A stretch of 64,000 nt of DNA from Burkholderia sp. FERM BP-3421. GTDB taxonomy: Bacteria; Pseudomonadota; Gammaproteobacteria; Burkholderiales; Burkholderiaceae. The DNA is taken from positions 62,001 through 126,000 of the forward strand of contig NZ_CP117781.1 in assembly GCF_028657905.1 (NCBI RefSeq), written 5' to 3'. The position numbers were made by a program, and so were the translations under genes. Numbering within the stretch: the first letter of the stretch is position 1; each line of letters starts with the position of its first letter. Under the pieces are notes generated by a model that was not told the DNA's origin, did not search any database, and saw only the letters and a program-made list of their open reading frames with translations. Positions 63,844 to 64,000 of this stretch are shown here, piece after piece.

Positions 63844-64000
63844 TGGATTTTCTGCAATCGATAGCCGACGCCGCGCATCACTTCCGGCATGCCGGGCGCG
63901 CCCGCGCAATCGAGCTTCTTGCGCAGCCGGCTGATGTGGCTGTCGACCGTGCGCTCGAGCGCGCCGCCGCCGCCCAGGCAGGCGTCGACCAGCTCGCCGC
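63840..64000 (-). CDS. OmpR-family response regulator, C-terminal end only
   Basis: The last 52 codons of a winged-helix response regulator are visible: ELVDACLGGGGALERTVDSH, ISRLRKKLDCAG and EVMRGVGYRLQKIQ, then TGA. The receiver domain lies beyond the window. Closely similar to the C-terminus of the AdeR-like regulator (RTVDSHVSKLRKKL, RGVGYKL). Overlaps the kinase start by four bases. Confidence 0.9.
   Translation of the reverse strand, partial: GELVDACLGGGGALERTVDSHISRLRKKLDCAGAPGMPEVMRGVGYRLQKIQ

Noticed and set aside
60166..63864. 1,232-residue plus-strand frame opposite the S9 peptidase and kinase
   Set aside because: Same shadow composition; both minus-strand genes have complete catalytic motifs.

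Overview
This 64 kb window is high-GC, proteobacterial chromosomal DNA. I infer a Burkholderia sensu stricto species from the BktB-type thiolase, the trimeric autotransporter paired with an OmpA lipoprotein, Burkholderia-style VgrG sequence, many RND efflux genes and strongly GC-biased third codon positions. The species is not determinable by eye. I see no rRNA, tRNA, CRISPR array, intact insertion sequence, integrase or origin.

Layout. 1-5.7 kb: a minus-strand fatty-acid oxidation cluster (acyl-CoA dehydrogenase, ETF:ubiquinone oxidoreductase, thiolase cut by the window edge) with an AraC-type regulator behind it. 6.2-13.9 kb: an AT-rich leader with two small unknown genes, then a 1,902-residue trimeric autotransporter adhesin with long internal repeats and an OmpA-like lipoprotein, closed by a terminator. 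14-18.2 kb: a decayed, AT-rich accessory patch. It holds a truncated, frameshifted vgrG (type VI secretion spike), a fragment resembling the C-terminal half of a GH108-type muramidase, several small exported proteins that look like immunity proteins (two broken at A-tracts, one of them an LprI/DUF1311 lysozyme-inhibitor-like gene), and two related MFS-transporter scraps. 18.3-25 kb: DNA polymerase II, a GlxA-type regulator overlapping an isochorismatase-like hydrolase, a small membrane protein, a crotonase and an unknown protein.

25-34.3 kb: a complete MuxABC-OpmB/MdtABC-type efflux operon (one adaptor, two different RND pumps, one outer-membrane channel) behind a palindrome-bearing promoter. 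34.5-42.6 kb: a Pro/Val-rich exported protein, a serine beta-lactamase-like hydrolase, a broken DJ-1/PfpI gene, sbcD-sbcC and a DUF1801 protein. 42.6-46 kb: a MocR-type PLP-dependent regulator divergent from a class II aldolase and a DapA-family lyase, with a clear repeat/palindrome operator between them. 46.3-48 kb: a probable XRE/ImmA-IrrE plus DUF4411 PIN toxin-antitoxin pair. 48-50.5 kb: DUF3820 protein, exported unknown, PHB-depolymerase-family esterase.

50.8-58.6 kb: a second tripartite RND pump (adaptor, AcrB-like pump, NodT-type channel) with a divergent two-component system; the arrangement and the response-regulator sequence resemble Acinetobacter AdeRS-AdeABC. 58.6-64 kb: a membrane protein of unknown function, a 53-copy hexanucleotide array, an exported S9 peptidase, and a second two-component pair closely related in sequence to the first, cut by the window end.

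Many very long open frames lie antisense to real genes because stop codons are rare at this GC; they were not annotated.
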